DNA from: Labia minor | Lineage: Eukaryota > Arthropoda > Insecta > Dermaptera > Spongiphoridae | NCBI GenBank assembly: GCA_963082975.1 | Contig: OY720345.1 | Location: 15,650,491 to 15,714,490 of the forward strand | Direction: 5' to 3' | Length of the DNA stretch: 64,000 nt | Shown here: piece by piece, positions 20,576 through 32,708 of the stretch | Position numbering within the stretch: the first letter of the stretch is position 1 | Layout of the letters: the number at the start of each line of letters is the position of its first letter | Notes under the pieces: generated by a model | Database searches by the model: none | Seen by the model: the letters and a program-made list of their open reading frames with translations, nothing else | What the model was told of the DNA's origin: nothing | Made by a program: the position numbers and the translations under genes

Positions 20576-21686
20576 TTTATAAATATGAATATATTTATTG
20601 GCACTAATTATTACATATAATTTCGTCAATTAAGAAAAAACCCAATTAAATTATTTTTCCTGTAAATGAGACATATATGGATCAATCACATCTAAAAAAC
20701 ATCCCTGATATGTGAATCCTATAACAATTTTTATATTCTGAAATATATATACATATATGAATATGGTTAAATGTATAATATAAAATTCTAAATATTATGT
20801 TTTATATAAAATTGAGAAAAATATAAAATGTGTGAATGAAAATGAAGAATATAGTGTAGAAATAGAGAGGGGGTAAGTCATCCATCTTGGTTAGACATCC
20901 GTAAAGTAAGCAAAGCTAGACACAGTAGGCAGGTAGGCCTGCTTGCCTGTTGGTTATCAGTTCAAGCATCTCGGGGGTAGGAGGTAAGGTGGGAGGGTGG
21001 AGGGTGGGGGACTGACTTGGGTTAGGCAGAGATTGCGATCAACATCCAACATCGTTGCATGGGAAACTCCACTCGACACCGGTGACAGCCACACAGATAA
21101 TTACCAATTAATTCGTTTAATCTTGCCAGTCGTTAAGTGTGGTGCCAGAAAGCTTCATAAATTCTATCCATTTTTCCAATATCCTTTTGGAAATATTCTC
21201 CAAGCACGAATTAACAACAAAAAAAATAAAAAACTACCGTATCTAGGAATCTATTAGATGGACTCTTTTCAATAGAGATATCCCAACATTTCTATAAAAA
21301 ATTATCAGCTTTTAGATGATTTTATTTTCATTTTTTGAAATATAAACAAAATTATGAAATTTTATGCAAATTTATTTTATATTTTGAAAATATAAATTAT
21401 ATAAGTAATTAGCAATCATCTTTTTTTATATAATTTTATATTTTCTCCAATATAAAAAAAAAAATAATTTTTTACATTTTGCTATCCTAAGCATCAAGTC
21501 TCTCGGATGATATATTATCTGGGATCAAATTCAAAAACTTGAGAAGATAAATTCTTGACAATCGAGGGGTAGTAGTGATTTTGAGTAGCTAAAACATTAT
21601 TTCCTTAAAATTAATATTAACCCAAATTCTCATATATATTTAAATATATATATATAATACTCTAACATTCAGTGAAACGTGAGAAC
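20576..21686. other. Non-coding stretch with GC-richer unique-looking patch
   Basis: The interval 20875-21160 is GC-richer, with G-rich tracts (GGGAGGGTGGAGGGTGGGGG at about 20991-21010) and GGTAGGCCTGCTTGCCTG. The 86-codon frame from 20997 overlaps it but has no recognisable domain. It could be regulatory or exonic DNA; I do not call it. Confidence 0.4.
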
Positions 21687-21745
21687 AGCGATTCTCAACT
21701 TGTGGGACGCGTCCCCCTCGGGGATTCCAGCAGACTAGAGGGGGA
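21687..21745 (+). mobile_element. Likely left end of a hAT-type element
   Basis: CAGCGATTCTCAACTTGTGG followed by GACGCGTCCCCCTCGGGG has the classic look of a hAT terminus (CAGTGGTTCTCAACCTGTGG-GTCGCGACCCC type). I could not find the matching right end, so it is a partial copy. Confidence 0.55.
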
Positions 21746-21881
21746 AAGAGGGCACGAGAATATCCAAGAGAAAATATTAATTAAATACAATTGATTAACT
21801 GACTGAAAGGAAAGCATACATAGACTTAGAAAAATTCTTGTTTTGTTAGTTAAAAAAACAAACAAAATACTCAATATTTGG

Positions 21882-22279
21882 TAGGGTAAAGCAGTACAGT
21901 TGTTGGCCCCCTTAAGCAATTCCTAGCAGTCTTTAATGCATATCTGAGCAAATTGCAAAACAATCTGTGTCAAATTAGGTTTGCAGAACATAGATACTAT
22001 GAGCATTTTGATGATTAAAAAAATAAAAAAAATTCTCTCATGACATTTTCAATAAACAGTTTTTTTAAAAAAAATCCTAAAAAATACAGTTATTGGCCCC
22101 CTGTTATAGTTATTGACCTAAGTATTCTATAGTGATTATACAACCAAACAACATACAACAAACGATTACATAACCATAGTTAATATCGCAATTTTTAAAA
22201 TAAAAATCTCTTATTATTTGTGTTTTAGTGATAGGGGACCAATGACTGCCTTGGGGCCAACGACTGTATACTTTACCCT
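21882..22279. mobile_element. TA-flanked MITE with GGGTAAAG termini (family C)
   Basis: The ends read TAGGGTAAAG…TACAGTTGTTGGCCCC and, inverted, TAGGGTAAAGTATACAGTCG plus TTGGCCCC. Each end carries a TA that fits a target duplication. The phrase ACAGTTATTGGCCCCC is repeated internally at about 22086. About 400 bp, no coding capacity. Tc1/mariner-type by TSD only. Confidence 0.75.
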
Positions 22280-22439
22280 ACATTCATGTTGTATACATTT
22301 TTATTGTATATAAAAATTATGAATGAAAAATGATAAGCAAATACAGAATGGTTGAGAAAAGCTAATTTAATTATTTGGCTGACTTTCAATAAATCCATCA
22401 ATATCTTAAATTAATTAAGGAATTAAATTACACTGATTA

Positions 22440-22959
22440 GAGAATTGTTTATAGAACGGGAAGCTTCAGAGATTTGGATGAAACTTTGACAGTGGATTCC
22501 TTTATTAATTCCATAGAAACATTCCTTATACGGCATTCCTTATCGTACACAATATTTATCGGTCTCTTCTAGTTTACTAGATAAAATTTTAAAATTTGCA
22601 TATAAATCCATTAACATACAATTTAGCTACCATGTCTTATTATTTGACCAGCAGAGGGTTTAACTAATTTTCGGGTTATTTTAGTACGGTTTAGATATAT
22701 GAAAATTAAAAAATTAATTAATTAAATAATCGAAAACACCGAAATTAAGAATAAATGAATAATTAGTGTGAATTAGCCAATAAAATAAATGGCTGCTCAT
22801 TCATAACTAATTTAACTGTCAAATTTTAATAATTTTTATCTCGTAAACTAGAAGAGACTAGAAATATTACATAAGGAAAGTTCTTTGGAATTAATAAAGG
22901 AATCCACTGGCAAAGTTTCATTCAAATCCCTCAAACTTCCCGTTTTGTAAACAATTACT
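22440..22959. mobile_element. hAT-type MITE, family D, copy 1
   Basis: Long inverted termini: AATTGTTTATAGAACGGGAA + GCTTCAGAGATTTGGATGAAACTT at the left, and the inverse ending AACTTCCCGTTTTGTAAACA at the right. The interior has CTAGTTTACTAGATAAAATTT and a related inverted block. Other copies lie at 45457-45984, 59368-59787 and 27045-28120. The target duplication is not clear in this copy. Confidence 0.78.
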
Positions 22960-23499
22960 GAAAACTAATATCAAATCTTCATATTACTTTATTTACTTAC
23001 TTTAAAAATATAATTTCTATTTAAATGACCAGTCAATATATCATAGGTATCATTGGTACTAATACATTCAAAAGTTATTATCCTTTTTAATTCAATATCA
23101 TATCATTTTTTTTTTGCATTTCTTCACTCTTTCACCATTTAATAGCTTAGTAAATTTAGTAAACCTCCTCAGTTATCTTTCTTAATACAAGTTAATCCTT
23201 TCGAATTTATTATTATTATGACCAAATATTCATATTTGTAATGAAAGTGATTTCATTTATTTTTAAGCAGACATTTTTATATATTTTTTTTATTTTCTTA
23301 TAGAAATGTTTATTCTCATTCATTTATTGTCAATATAATTCTCATTTATTTAATTATTATTAGGTAATCTTGAACTTATGAAGTAAAAAAAAGAATCCCA
23401 AGCTTGGAAGAGGTATTTCAATAATATAGAAAAAATATCATTTAAATAACAATTCAAAAGGATTAACTTTATAATATTTACTTTATATATATATATATA

Positions 23500-23554
<55 letters not shown>

Positions 23555-23690
23555 ATATTAATAAGCGAGAGAGAATCATTAAAGTTTTTAATATTTATAT
23601 AAATTTATTTTAAAAGATAACTACTTAATTTTTTTTTTTTTTGTGATAGCTCGGTTTATATGTTAACTTTAATGTATTTTTGTTGTTCTA
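22960..23690. other. AT-rich stretch, microsatellites
   Basis: Holds (TA)n at 23485-23502 and a long (TTA)n run at 23505-23552. A T-rich tract at 23620-23642 lies ahead of the candidate exon. Confidence 0.6.
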
Positions 23691-23691
23691 G

Positions 23692-23796
23692 GCGGAATTA
23701 ATGAGCGCTTATTGTGCGGGCCCTCAGGCGGGTTTGTCTTGCCAGAGTGAGGTCACGCCAAGTGTTTGTGAAAAAAACATATGCCGTTGTCAATGA
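23692..23796 (+). CDS. Candidate terminal exon, cysteine-rich (EB/EGF-like spacing)
   Basis: A pyrimidine-rich stretch and TTGTTGTTCTAG (AG at 23690-23691) resemble a splice acceptor. The next 105 bases are markedly GC-rich and read AELMSAYCAGPQAGLSCQSE, then VTPSVCEKNICRCQ and a TGA stop (23794-23796). The five cysteines are spaced C-x8-C-x8-C-x4-C-x-C. The end CEKNICRCQ recalls EB or EGF-like repeats of secreted invertebrate proteins. An AATAAA lies about 110 bp downstream (23905-23910). No upstream exon is identified in the window, so the parent gene and the reading phase are unproven. It could also be a chance frame in a conserved non-coding island. Confidence 0.4.
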   Translation, partial: AELMSAYCAGPQAGLSCQSEVTPSVCEKNICRCQ

Positions 23797-24016
23797 TCTT
23801 TAAATTGTTCATCTCAGTGGACAGTTAAAAAACACTTCAATTGAAATATTATTATATATTTTTAGAATATATTCTATAGTTATATATATATATATATTTT
23901 ATAAAATAAAATTTCTTTTGATATTTAAGAAAGGAAAATATACGTAGAGAGAGGAAGGAAGAGAATACTACGTATACTATAAAGTTTATTTTAAATAGTG
24001 TCCTGAGTAAAAAAAA

Positions 24017-24634
24017 TCTGGAGAGTCTCCTCTCGACTATCTCGCAAATATAATTAATTTAATTAAAATTTAAAAAAAATAATTAAACTGGATTAATTGA
24101 TTAATTATTTTTAAAAAAATTAAATTTATAGTATTTTTATTTAATTCAATTAATTAATTAACAAATATTAAATTTAAATTTAAAACCTTTAATTTCATTT
24201 TTAAGTCAAAATTAAAAAAAATTTGAAAAATTGATTCCGTTACTTTCAGCGATTCAATCAAGCTGAAATTCTATATAAAGTAGTTTTCTACAATTTTTAA
24301 TCACCTGGAAAACTATCAAACATTTATCTTTATTTTTAAGGTCAGTTTAGAGGGAAAAAAAATGAAAACGTGGTAGGTAATGGTCCTCGTCCGAATGAGC
24401 TAGATTTCTCAAAAGTTGATAGAAAACTACGAATTTTGAATAATGCCCGTGTACCAAATTTCATTATTCTAGTTCAAACTGTTTTTGCTTAATCTTGTCT
24501 ACATACACATACACACTGACATTTTTCTGAACCTTAGTGAAAATGATTCAGGAACCTTCAAAACGTATAAAAACATCAAAATCTCGACATCGAAAATTTT
24601 CGTGATGGCAATACTATCTCTGGCGAGATAGTAA
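24017..24634 (+). mobile_element. Family A copy, subtype A2
   Basis: Starts TCTGGAGAGTCTCCTCTCG, ACTATCTCGC, and ends with the intact stem-loop ACTATCTC-TGGC-GAGATAGT. It has the A2 centre (AAATTTAAAACCTTTAATTTC). The CA microsatellite is reduced to about ten bases. Confidence 0.8.
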
Positions 24635-25150
24635 TAGCAATAATCAAAGGGTTTATAAATTTATAAATTAAACAACAAATTGTTTAACAATAGTCGTTTC
24701 TGGATACCGAAACACATTTAAATATTTTCATAATTTTGATTACTTTCACTTATTCATGTATGTAAGTTGAATTGTTACAATCAGTCAAAAATTTAATTTC
24801 AAACTTTCAACTGAAATAGACGTTTTAAAAACATATTCCTGTAAAAATATTTATCTATCTATATATTATAACAAAAAGATAATGAAATCTGAAATTCTGT
24901 ATTTAATATTTGATGTTTATACCTGGAAATACCTTCTTTAAAATCGGAGGATTGCAAATACCACTTGACATTATTCATTTTTTACACTTTTTTGCAATTT
25001 TTTTAAAAATAAAACGATTTCGATTAAACTCGCTTTATCAATAGCACACTTGAAATTATCTTTAATATTCAAAATTTTATTCTATTAAAATCACTTGAAA
25101 AGGACTAAATCGCGAATTTTCATAATAATTCGCTAAAAAGTACCATTATT
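24635..25150. other. AT-rich stretch, nothing recognised
   Basis: No repeat, frame or RNA signature identified between two family A copies. Confidence 0.5.
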
Positions 25151-25653
25151 TTTACTATCACGAAAATTTTCGATGTCAAGATTTTGATCTTTTTATACGT
25201 TTTGAATGTTCCTGAGTCATTTTCACTAAGGTTGAGAAAAATGCCTGTGTGTGTGTGTGTGTGTATGTAGACAAGATTACGCAAAAACTGTTTGAGCTAG
25301 AATAATGAAATTGGTTCACAGGCATTATTCAAAATTCGTAGTTTTCAATCAACTTTTAAGAAATAGTTTAATAGTTTTTCACATGATTAAAAATTGTATA
25401 AAACTGCTATATATAGAATTTCTGCTCTATTGAATCGCTGAAAGTACAGGAATTAATTTTTTAACACTGCAAATCACTCGCCAGCACGTGACGTGGAGCC
25501 ATCAACAAAGAGCCAAACATGCGCTGGTTAAATAAATATTATTTATTAATTGTAATTTATAATTTAATTAATTAAATTTAATTTAAATACAATATAATAT
25601 GTTATTTAATCAAATTCAAATTTGCGAGATAGTCGAGTGGAGACACTCCAGCT
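25151..25653 (-). mobile_element. Family A copy, subtype A1, with altered 3' end
   Basis: On the minus strand the 5' end (AGCTGGAGTGTCTCC, ACTATCTCGC) and A1 block are present. The body lacks about 75 bp around the GGTAATGACC segment, and the terminal stem-loop has collapsed to GATAGTAAA. A GT/CA microsatellite lies at 25247-25264. Confidence 0.78.
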
Positions 25654-26240
25654 TATTTATTATTATTATGCTATGCTTCATAAACAAAGTAAGTATACCA
25701 CGAAAAAAATTAAATAATCTAAATCCCATAATATCACAGTAATTTCAATTAAAATTTCCTATAATAATGTAAATAATCCAAAATATATATAAAAATGAGA
25801 TACGAGTATTTATGCCAAAATTTGTTTGTATTTTTCAACCAATGACCAAAAAAATTCAAATTGATTTATTTTTTAAATGTTTCTTTCTAAAGGGAACAAA
25901 TTAAGGTTTAAGTTGTTTTGTTTAATTTATTTTATTTTTTTTTTGTTATTTTGTTCTTCGCCAAAGCATTATCATTGGCCATCAATGGCTAACGGCAATT
26001 TAATATAATTAGATGTGAATCATTGAAAGAGTTGAAGTGGTAGAATGATACTGATACTCAGCTTGGGAACATGGAAGAGATTGATGGCTTTGGATACTAT
26101 CTCGTCTCTCTCCGTGGGGATTTCAATCACAAGTGATTCTTTTCAAGACTTTCTCGGACTAATCTTGAACCGTCAATGTTTTAAACTCGTTAACAACACA
26201 TCTCGCAATTATTTTCTTTATAAAAAAATATAATATAATA
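25654..26240. other. Non-coding stretch with a GC-richer patch
   Basis: The interval 25965-26215 is less AT-rich (…GGCCATCAATGGCTAACGGC…). GGGGATTTCAATCACAAG at 26115 loosely resembles a B box, but I see no A box. The 62-codon frame at 26045 is not recognised. Confidence 0.4.
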
Positions 26241-26712
26241 ACCTGGAGTGTCTTCTCTCGATTATCTCGCAATTTGAATTGGATTAAATAACATAATATA
26301 TTATATTTAAATTAAATTTAATTAATTATAAATTATAAATTAAAATTAATAAATAATATTTATTTAGCGAGTGTTTGGCTCTTTGTTGATGGCACCACGT
26401 CACGTGTTGGCGTGTTGAAGTGTTAAAAAATTAATTCTGGTACTTTGAGCGATTCAATCAAGCTAAAATTCTATATATATCAGTTTTATACAATTTTTAA
26501 TCATGTGAAAAATTATCAAACATATATCTTTATTTTTACGGTCACTTTAGAGGAAAAAAAATCAAAAAACTATGAATTTTGAATAATGCCCGTATACCAA
26601 ATTTCATGATACTAGCTCAAACCGTTTTTGCGTAATCTTGTCTACATACACACATACACACATACAGACATTTTTCTCAACCTTAGTGAAAATGACCCAG
26701 TGACCTTCAAAC
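26241..26712 (+). mobile_element. Family A copy, subtype A1, 3'-truncated
   Basis: Starts ACCTGGAGTGTCTTCTCTCG. It contains the A1 block (GCACCACGTCACGTGTTGGC) and CA repeats, then stops after CAGTGACCTTCAAACG, losing the last ~75 bp with the stem-loop. Confidence 0.78.
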
Positions 26713-27044
26713 GTCCCCTCTTAATACACCACTGCTAAATAATATGCACTTAGTTAAAGAAAATTAAATTATTATGCTTATTGTATAGTGGCGGAAAAAA
26801 ATAAACGCCAGTGTAGCACTGTTATCGAGCAAACAACCCTTTGTGTAGGCGCATTGCCATTGCCACAAATTATTTTATAATTAAATATATTTTGAACACA
26901 TAACTTTTTAATTTTACATTTATATTTTTTTAATTTGTGTCTTATACGTAAGTACTCTTATATTAGATATTTTTTTTAAATTATTATTAAGATAAATAAG
27001 CATTTTTATTTTATTCCTCAATATCAAAGATACAAAATGATTAT
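26713..27044. other. Short non-coding stretch
   Basis: Contains GTGGCGGAAAAAAATAAACG at about 26790, similar in feel to Tc1 termini (CAGTGGCGGAAAAA), and TGGCG…CGCCA that can pair. No partner end found. Confidence 0.35.
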
Positions 27045-28120
27045 GGATAATTGTTCAGTCTAACTTATGTATGATGGATCTTGGTATAAGTTCACCAGTA
27101 GATTACTTTTTTTATTAAAAACAAACTTTCCATAAGAAGTATGTGACGGTCGCTTCTAGTTTACAAGATAAAAATTATTAAAATTTGCATATAAATCCAT
27201 TGATATTTTATTTAGCTACCATGTTTTATTATTTGACCACCAGACCCTTCACTAATTTTCGGATTTTTAATTAATTAATTCTTTAATTTTTCTATATCCA
27301 AACCGAACTTATAAAAACCGAAAATTAGTGAAAAAGTGAATAATTAGTGAATTAGTCAATAAAACATTATTAAATTGTCAGCGACCGCCACATACTTCTT
27401 AAGGAAAGTTTGTTTTTAATCAAATAAGTTAACCTGTGTGGCCAGGTCCGAACCGACCGACGATTTGAAATAAATTAATTTCCAGCTACAGAAACAATTT
27501 CAAATAATTTTAATATATCTATTAATGTAATAAAAAACAGATATGGATACATAAATAATAAATATAAACATTTTTAATTTTATTTTATTTATAATATATA
27601 TGTAAGACCAGGCTGTGACTTCATCAATGGCTGGATGACGTCATATAATTTTAAATTAAGAAAAAAACTAATAAAGATGAATTTTCTCGAGAATAAAACC
27701 ACTACAAGGTGCATGATTCGTGGTGATATGTAAAAAATCTCCTTATGTGAAATTTGGTGCGAAAATAACCCTTCCCTTCCCATCGTCGATCGATAATACT
27801 ACTACTTCCGGTTTCCGGATTTGCACCAAAAGTTGATCAATTCATTCCACTGATGCATTAAGTAAATATACCAAATTTCATCAAAATCCGTTGAGCCGTT
27901 CAGGCTGTACACATCTATACGGACGGACGGACAGACATCATGCTAAAAATACTTTTTTCTGTTAAGAAAATGCATGATTCGTGGAGATATGTAAAAATCT
28001 CCACATGTGAAATTTGGTGTGAAAACAATACCTCCCTTACTATCGTCGGTCGGTAAAAAGGAATCGTCTGGTAAAGTTTTATTTATATCCATCCTACATA
28101 AGTTAGACTGAAGAATTATC
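27045..28120. mobile_element. hAT-type MITE, divergent family D copy, holding a family B element
   Basis: The ends are inverted (ATTGTTCAGTCTAACTTATG at the left; CATAAGTTAGACTGAAGAAT at the right, with CATCCTA before it). The interior shares CTTCTAGTTTACAAGATAAA, GCTACCATGTTTTATTATTT and the inverted repeat of the other D copies. A complete family B element (27423-28059) interrupts the right arm. Confidence 0.7.
27423..28059 (+). mobile_element. Family B copy B3, complete
   Basis: Starts AATAAGTTAACCTGTGTGGC, then ACCGACCGACGA. It contains the conserved body (GTCATATAATTTTAAATTAA, CCACTTCCGGTTTCC-like) and a short ACGG array at 27920-27935, and ends CGTCGGTCGGTAAAAA. Nested in a family D MITE. 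Confidence 0.82.
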
Positions 28121-29970
28121 AAAATATTATATTATTATATTCTTCCTTCTATTTATTCGTTTTAATTATTTTCAAAGTGAAATTCCCCCAACTGTGTGAA
28201 AAATAAGAAACTTTTTTTTGGGACCATTTAATAATTTAGTTAATTATATTATAAGGTTATACTTTCCAGTTTATCTATATTTCACTAATATATATTAGAA
28301 ATAAATATAATTGATTGTAGATATGTAGACGACAAAGGGCCGTCACTTATTAAATAAATACTTTTATGCTGATAGACCTACAGACCCTTAAAGTGATATA
28401 GTGACGGACAGAGTTGCTGAATGTCATTAGACAAAGTCGTAAAGTGCCCAACCTTGGGTTTATATACTTACAGTGACATCAACTTCGACCTGAAAAAATG
28501 GCACCTGACGCTTTAATTTTAAGATAATTAATTAATGAATTCAGCAGGTGATTTAAGAAGAATACTCTTAAAGAGACTTAATCAATGGTAAGTTGATGAT
28601 GAAGATGATGATGATGATTATTATTATTATTATTAGACGGAAAAATCATAGTAAATATCATTTAAATATAAATTCTATAAAAAGATATATAATATATTTA
28701 TCTATAAATATATGAATATATTTTATTGCAACAAACTTCTTAAACAACGAAGAAAGTACTGATCATTGATTAGTTATAGAACAGTAATCCAATACTCAAT
28801 TATTCAATGACATATAAAACATTAGTGGTGATTTCAACTACTATTACCATCCAAGATTGGTAGCAAAGATGCCACATCCATGACTTTTATTACGTCGTAA
28901 AAACAAGAATCTAAAACTCTTGTCTTACCTGCCCTTCAAATAATTTTGATCTCTTGTTATTTTCAAAATTAATTATTTTCCCTTATTATTATTATTATTA
29001 TTATTAATCTTACATTTAAAGACAATCATTAAATGCTAATCTAATAAAATAAATAAATATAAATGAAAGAATGGATATCGAATAAATTCCCCACCTGGCA
29101 TTTATCCAAAAGAATGAGTAGAGAGTGGGGGGGGGGGGGGAATTAATTCTGGGAAAGACAAGTTTTTTGTTTCTAAATATATCACCATCGCTGGCTGATA
29201 TTCGGCAATGGATTGAATTACTCGAAGTATAAAAATTTAGAAACAGGGAGTATTTTGGAATATATTAATGGAAGATAAACTAATGAAATTACTTCTAACA
29301 GAACGATTAACGACATAATAAACAAACAAACACTAAGGGCGGTCGAAAAAGAATGTAATAGTCTGTAGACTAAAGTGGGAAAAGAGTAAAAGAGGTATGT
29401 GAGGATGAGGTAAGGGTAGAAGGAATTAAAGAGAGAGATGAAAAAAAAAAATTATTTATATTATTATTATTATTATTATGCTCTTTTTAAGATTATTTCA
29501 CTATTAAAATTGAGTAAATTTTAATTTGTTTCATATTATTAATAGGAAATAAATTATTTTCTTAAGTATAATCTATTTGAATAAATATTTAGTACCGGGA
29601 CCCCGAGCCTCGGCTCGGTACTTAAGTTAAAAAAAATAATTCATTATTATTGGGTTTGGCTGATAATATTAATACTTGGGACACCGAGCTGAAATAAAAT
29701 TCTTTAATTATTTATTACAATTATTAAATGTTGCATCAATGCATCAATCTGAATAAAATGAATGGAACTTGGTGTCCTCAATAATACATAAATATGTATT
29801 ATTAGGTATGTTTCTAAGTGAATGAATATTTTTTTTTATTGGAAGAATGATAAATATATATCGTAATTTATAATTATAAAATATTATTAAAATATATATT
29901 TTTAATTTTATTTCGAAATTAAATTAAAAATTTTAAAATATTTTAAATATAAAAAAATATTAATATAATA
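28121..29970. other. Non-coding stretch, unassigned patches and microsatellites
   Basis: GC-richer DNA at 28335-28500 contains CCGTCACT and its inverse AGTGACGG about 60 bp apart. (GATGAT)n/(TTA)n lies at 28597-28635, a G13-14 run at 29129, and TTA runs at 28981 and 29461. At 29593-29624 a palindromic GTACCGGGACCCCGAG…CTCGGTAC can fold. Nearby, TTGGGACACCGAG (29672) and its approximate inverse CTTGGTGTCCTCAA (29767) bracket about 110 bp. None is classified. Confidence 0.45.
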
Positions 29971-29974
29971 ACCT

Positions 29975-30215
29975 TTAAAAAAAGGCGGCAGTCAAATTTC
30001 AATATGGATGCCATTTTTGACGTCTCCATATATAATTTTAAATTAAGAAATAAATAATTAAGATGTATTTTTCCTGAGTTGTGATCAATAAAAATCAATT
30101 TTTCTTTATAAATACTATATCTAGTGTGAATTTGAAAAAAATCGCTAGAGCGGTTTTTGAGAACCCATGGCTATATATATATATAATTTTAGCTAGCATA
30201 ATAAGATAAGATAAT
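29975..30215 (+). repeat. Family F dispersed repeat, partial copy
   Basis: Inverted relative to 16026-16430 and 50262-50640. Shared phrases are ATAATTTTAAATTAAGAAAT, GCTAGAGCGGTTTTTGAG and a GCTAGCATAATAAGATAAGA end. The CAAATTTCAATATGGATGCC head is not seen in the other two copies. Confidence 0.45.
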
Positions 30216-31850
30216 TATAACGTTTTTATCAACTTCGCTTCATGTCTATCTGTCTGTTGGCTCTTATGACAAATTGAAATCTAATTTTAATCTACTTTAA
30301 ATTGAGTTAGACTTTTGAAAATTTTTATAGATATTTCAATGGATCCCTAGAAGGTATGGAAAAAATATAAGTAAATTATAATTTATTAATTGTAATGTAA
30401 TTAGCGATCAATTGCCTTTAGTATTTGGATTTTTATTCACGCCATCTGACGGATAAATATTGAGTTGATTTTCATTTTGAAAATAATTCAAAATAATTTA
30501 TAACATTAAGAGAGGAATTTTTAATTAATATGATAATTATATTAAATATATTTAAAAAAAAAATACTCTAATAATATAATTTACTTAATATAATTTTAAT
30601 CATTTTTGAAGATTAATATTTTCTTTTTGTTTTATTCTAATATTTGCTAATTCTCTTATAACATCATCTTTATCTATTTCTCATCTCAAATTCTTTCTAT
30701 GAATAATTTTATTTTATCGAATTAAAATCGCACTAAAAAGAATAAAATAAAATAAATATAAGAAAATTTGATAAAATAACGTATTTTTCATTGACAAAAA
30801 AAAGAATAAAATAATTTTTCTTTAAGTCTGACAAAGTGAATGGATGAATTGCTTCATATTCAACGAAAAACGTTGGACGCATTTAGTTTTATTTATATGA
30901 AACATCAAGTCAAATTTTTGTAATAATAAAAATGTTATTAAACACATAAACTAACATAATCATCAATAAACTTTGTCAGGCTTATTTTATTCTTTTTAGT
31001 CCATGAAAAGAAAACGTTATTTTACATTTTATATATATATATTCATATATATAAAAATTTTTATATTTGTATTATTATTTTTTATGAATATAGAAATGAT
31101 ACAAATTTAGAGTTACAACTGGAAAAATATAATCTGTATTTGATATAATGGAGTTAGTTTGATGATAGCCTGCCTGCAACTTAAAATTGTGATTTTTGGC
31201 GATTAAAATATTTTATATTTTTTTAAGTATATGCATCATATATGTAGGTATATAGTTGTAAATTAAAAAAATTATTTTGTAATCATTTAAAATAAATTAA
31301 TAAGGTAATGAATGATAAAAGAATATTGAAAAAAAAATCTTCTTTTAATTAATATCAGAAAATTGGATAAGGTTAGGATTTGAATGAATATAAAGAGAAT
31401 AAATATGGATGTAGAAATGTTGTTGCTGAGGTCAAGAACGTTCAAATTCAGTAGCGTCATTGACATAACTAGATATACGCCTTAAATCCAAATCAATTTT
31501 TGTTCTTATATTAAGTTTAAATAAATAAATAGATATAAATATATCAAATTACAAATATTTATTTAAATTTATTATTGGATAAATATAAGTTATTATTTAT
31601 TTTATTTTATTTTATTTTTTTTTTAATGGAAAGAAATGAAAATGGATTCTCTATTAACTTTGATATTTCTAAATAACCAGTCTTATATTTCCTCTTTATT
31701 CCATTACATTCACAAACATTTACATCACTCTGACTATTTGGAAATCCATCAAGTGTTTTTCAAGTGAATGTGTTCACTTAATTTACTTTAAACTAACAAA
31801 TAATTCTAGATTCTTCATTAGAAATAGGAATACCTACATATATTCATGTC

Positions 31851-31885
<35 letters not shown>

Positions 31886-32515
31886 ACTTTTAACAGTTAG
31901 AAATATTTATTTATATGCGTATATATTGAAATCACTTGAAATTGAGTAAATATTGAAAATACTATTAAGAGTGTCGAGGAATAAGTTTCATAATCAGGAT
32001 GATATCATTAGAAAGATGAAAATAAATTATGTCTACTAATAATTTCCTTACATTAGAATTAATTTATATTCAACTATATAAAAGAGACATATCTCTTTAA
32101 CAGATAGATAGACAAGCAAAAAAAAAATAATAATAATTCATTTAACATTTACAAATATATTTCTTAATAAATTTTTTTTTTCTTCTTCTTTTTTTTTTTT
32201 TTTTTTGTTTTTTTTAGATAATTTCAAGAGATTAAGTGAATCATTAATAAATAAACTCTTCACCCCAATTGGAATTATTCAATGTATAATAAAATATAAT
32301 GAAAAAAAAAATTACGATGAAATTTAAATGAAATATTCATATCAAAAATGTCGAAAGACAAAGTACTTAATAACAAGCTTTTTTTTATAATGTATGCAAG
32401 ATTTATCTATCAATATGTTTCATAGATAAAATCCAGTCAATAAATCTTATATTTTTACAAAGATGTTTAAAGAAGAAAAATAATTTCCTTTTTTATGTAG
32501 AATTGATATAAAACA
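30216..32515. other. AT desert
   Basis: Apart from CTTCATGTCTATCTGTCTGT (30239), a T-run of about 30 (31853-31882), and a second T-rich run at 32170-32215, I see nothing. No frame or RNA gene supported. Confidence 0.55.
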
Positions 32516-32708
32516 AAAATGGAAAAATATCATTCATATCTATCAATTACATCTCTAATCTTATTATGTGAACTGAAATTAGAAAATATGTTTATATAAA
32601 TATATATATATATATATATACACTTATATGTTATATATATATACTTATATGTTTTTCTCAATGATACTATAAGAACTTAAAAAATTTATAGGATAAAATT
32701 AATTAATA
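32516..32708 (+). repeat. Long direct repeat, left copy, abutting family B
   Basis: AATGGAAAAATATCATTCAT through TAGGATAAAATTAATTAATA is repeated, a few substitutions aside, at 33311-33475. The left copy carries an expanded TA tract. Its end coincides with the first base of the B element. Confidence 0.8.

Noticed and set aside
20997-21257. 86-codon frame in the GC-richer patch
   Set aside because: No domain, no splice support, G-rich low-complexity start and AT-rich end; not enough for a gene.
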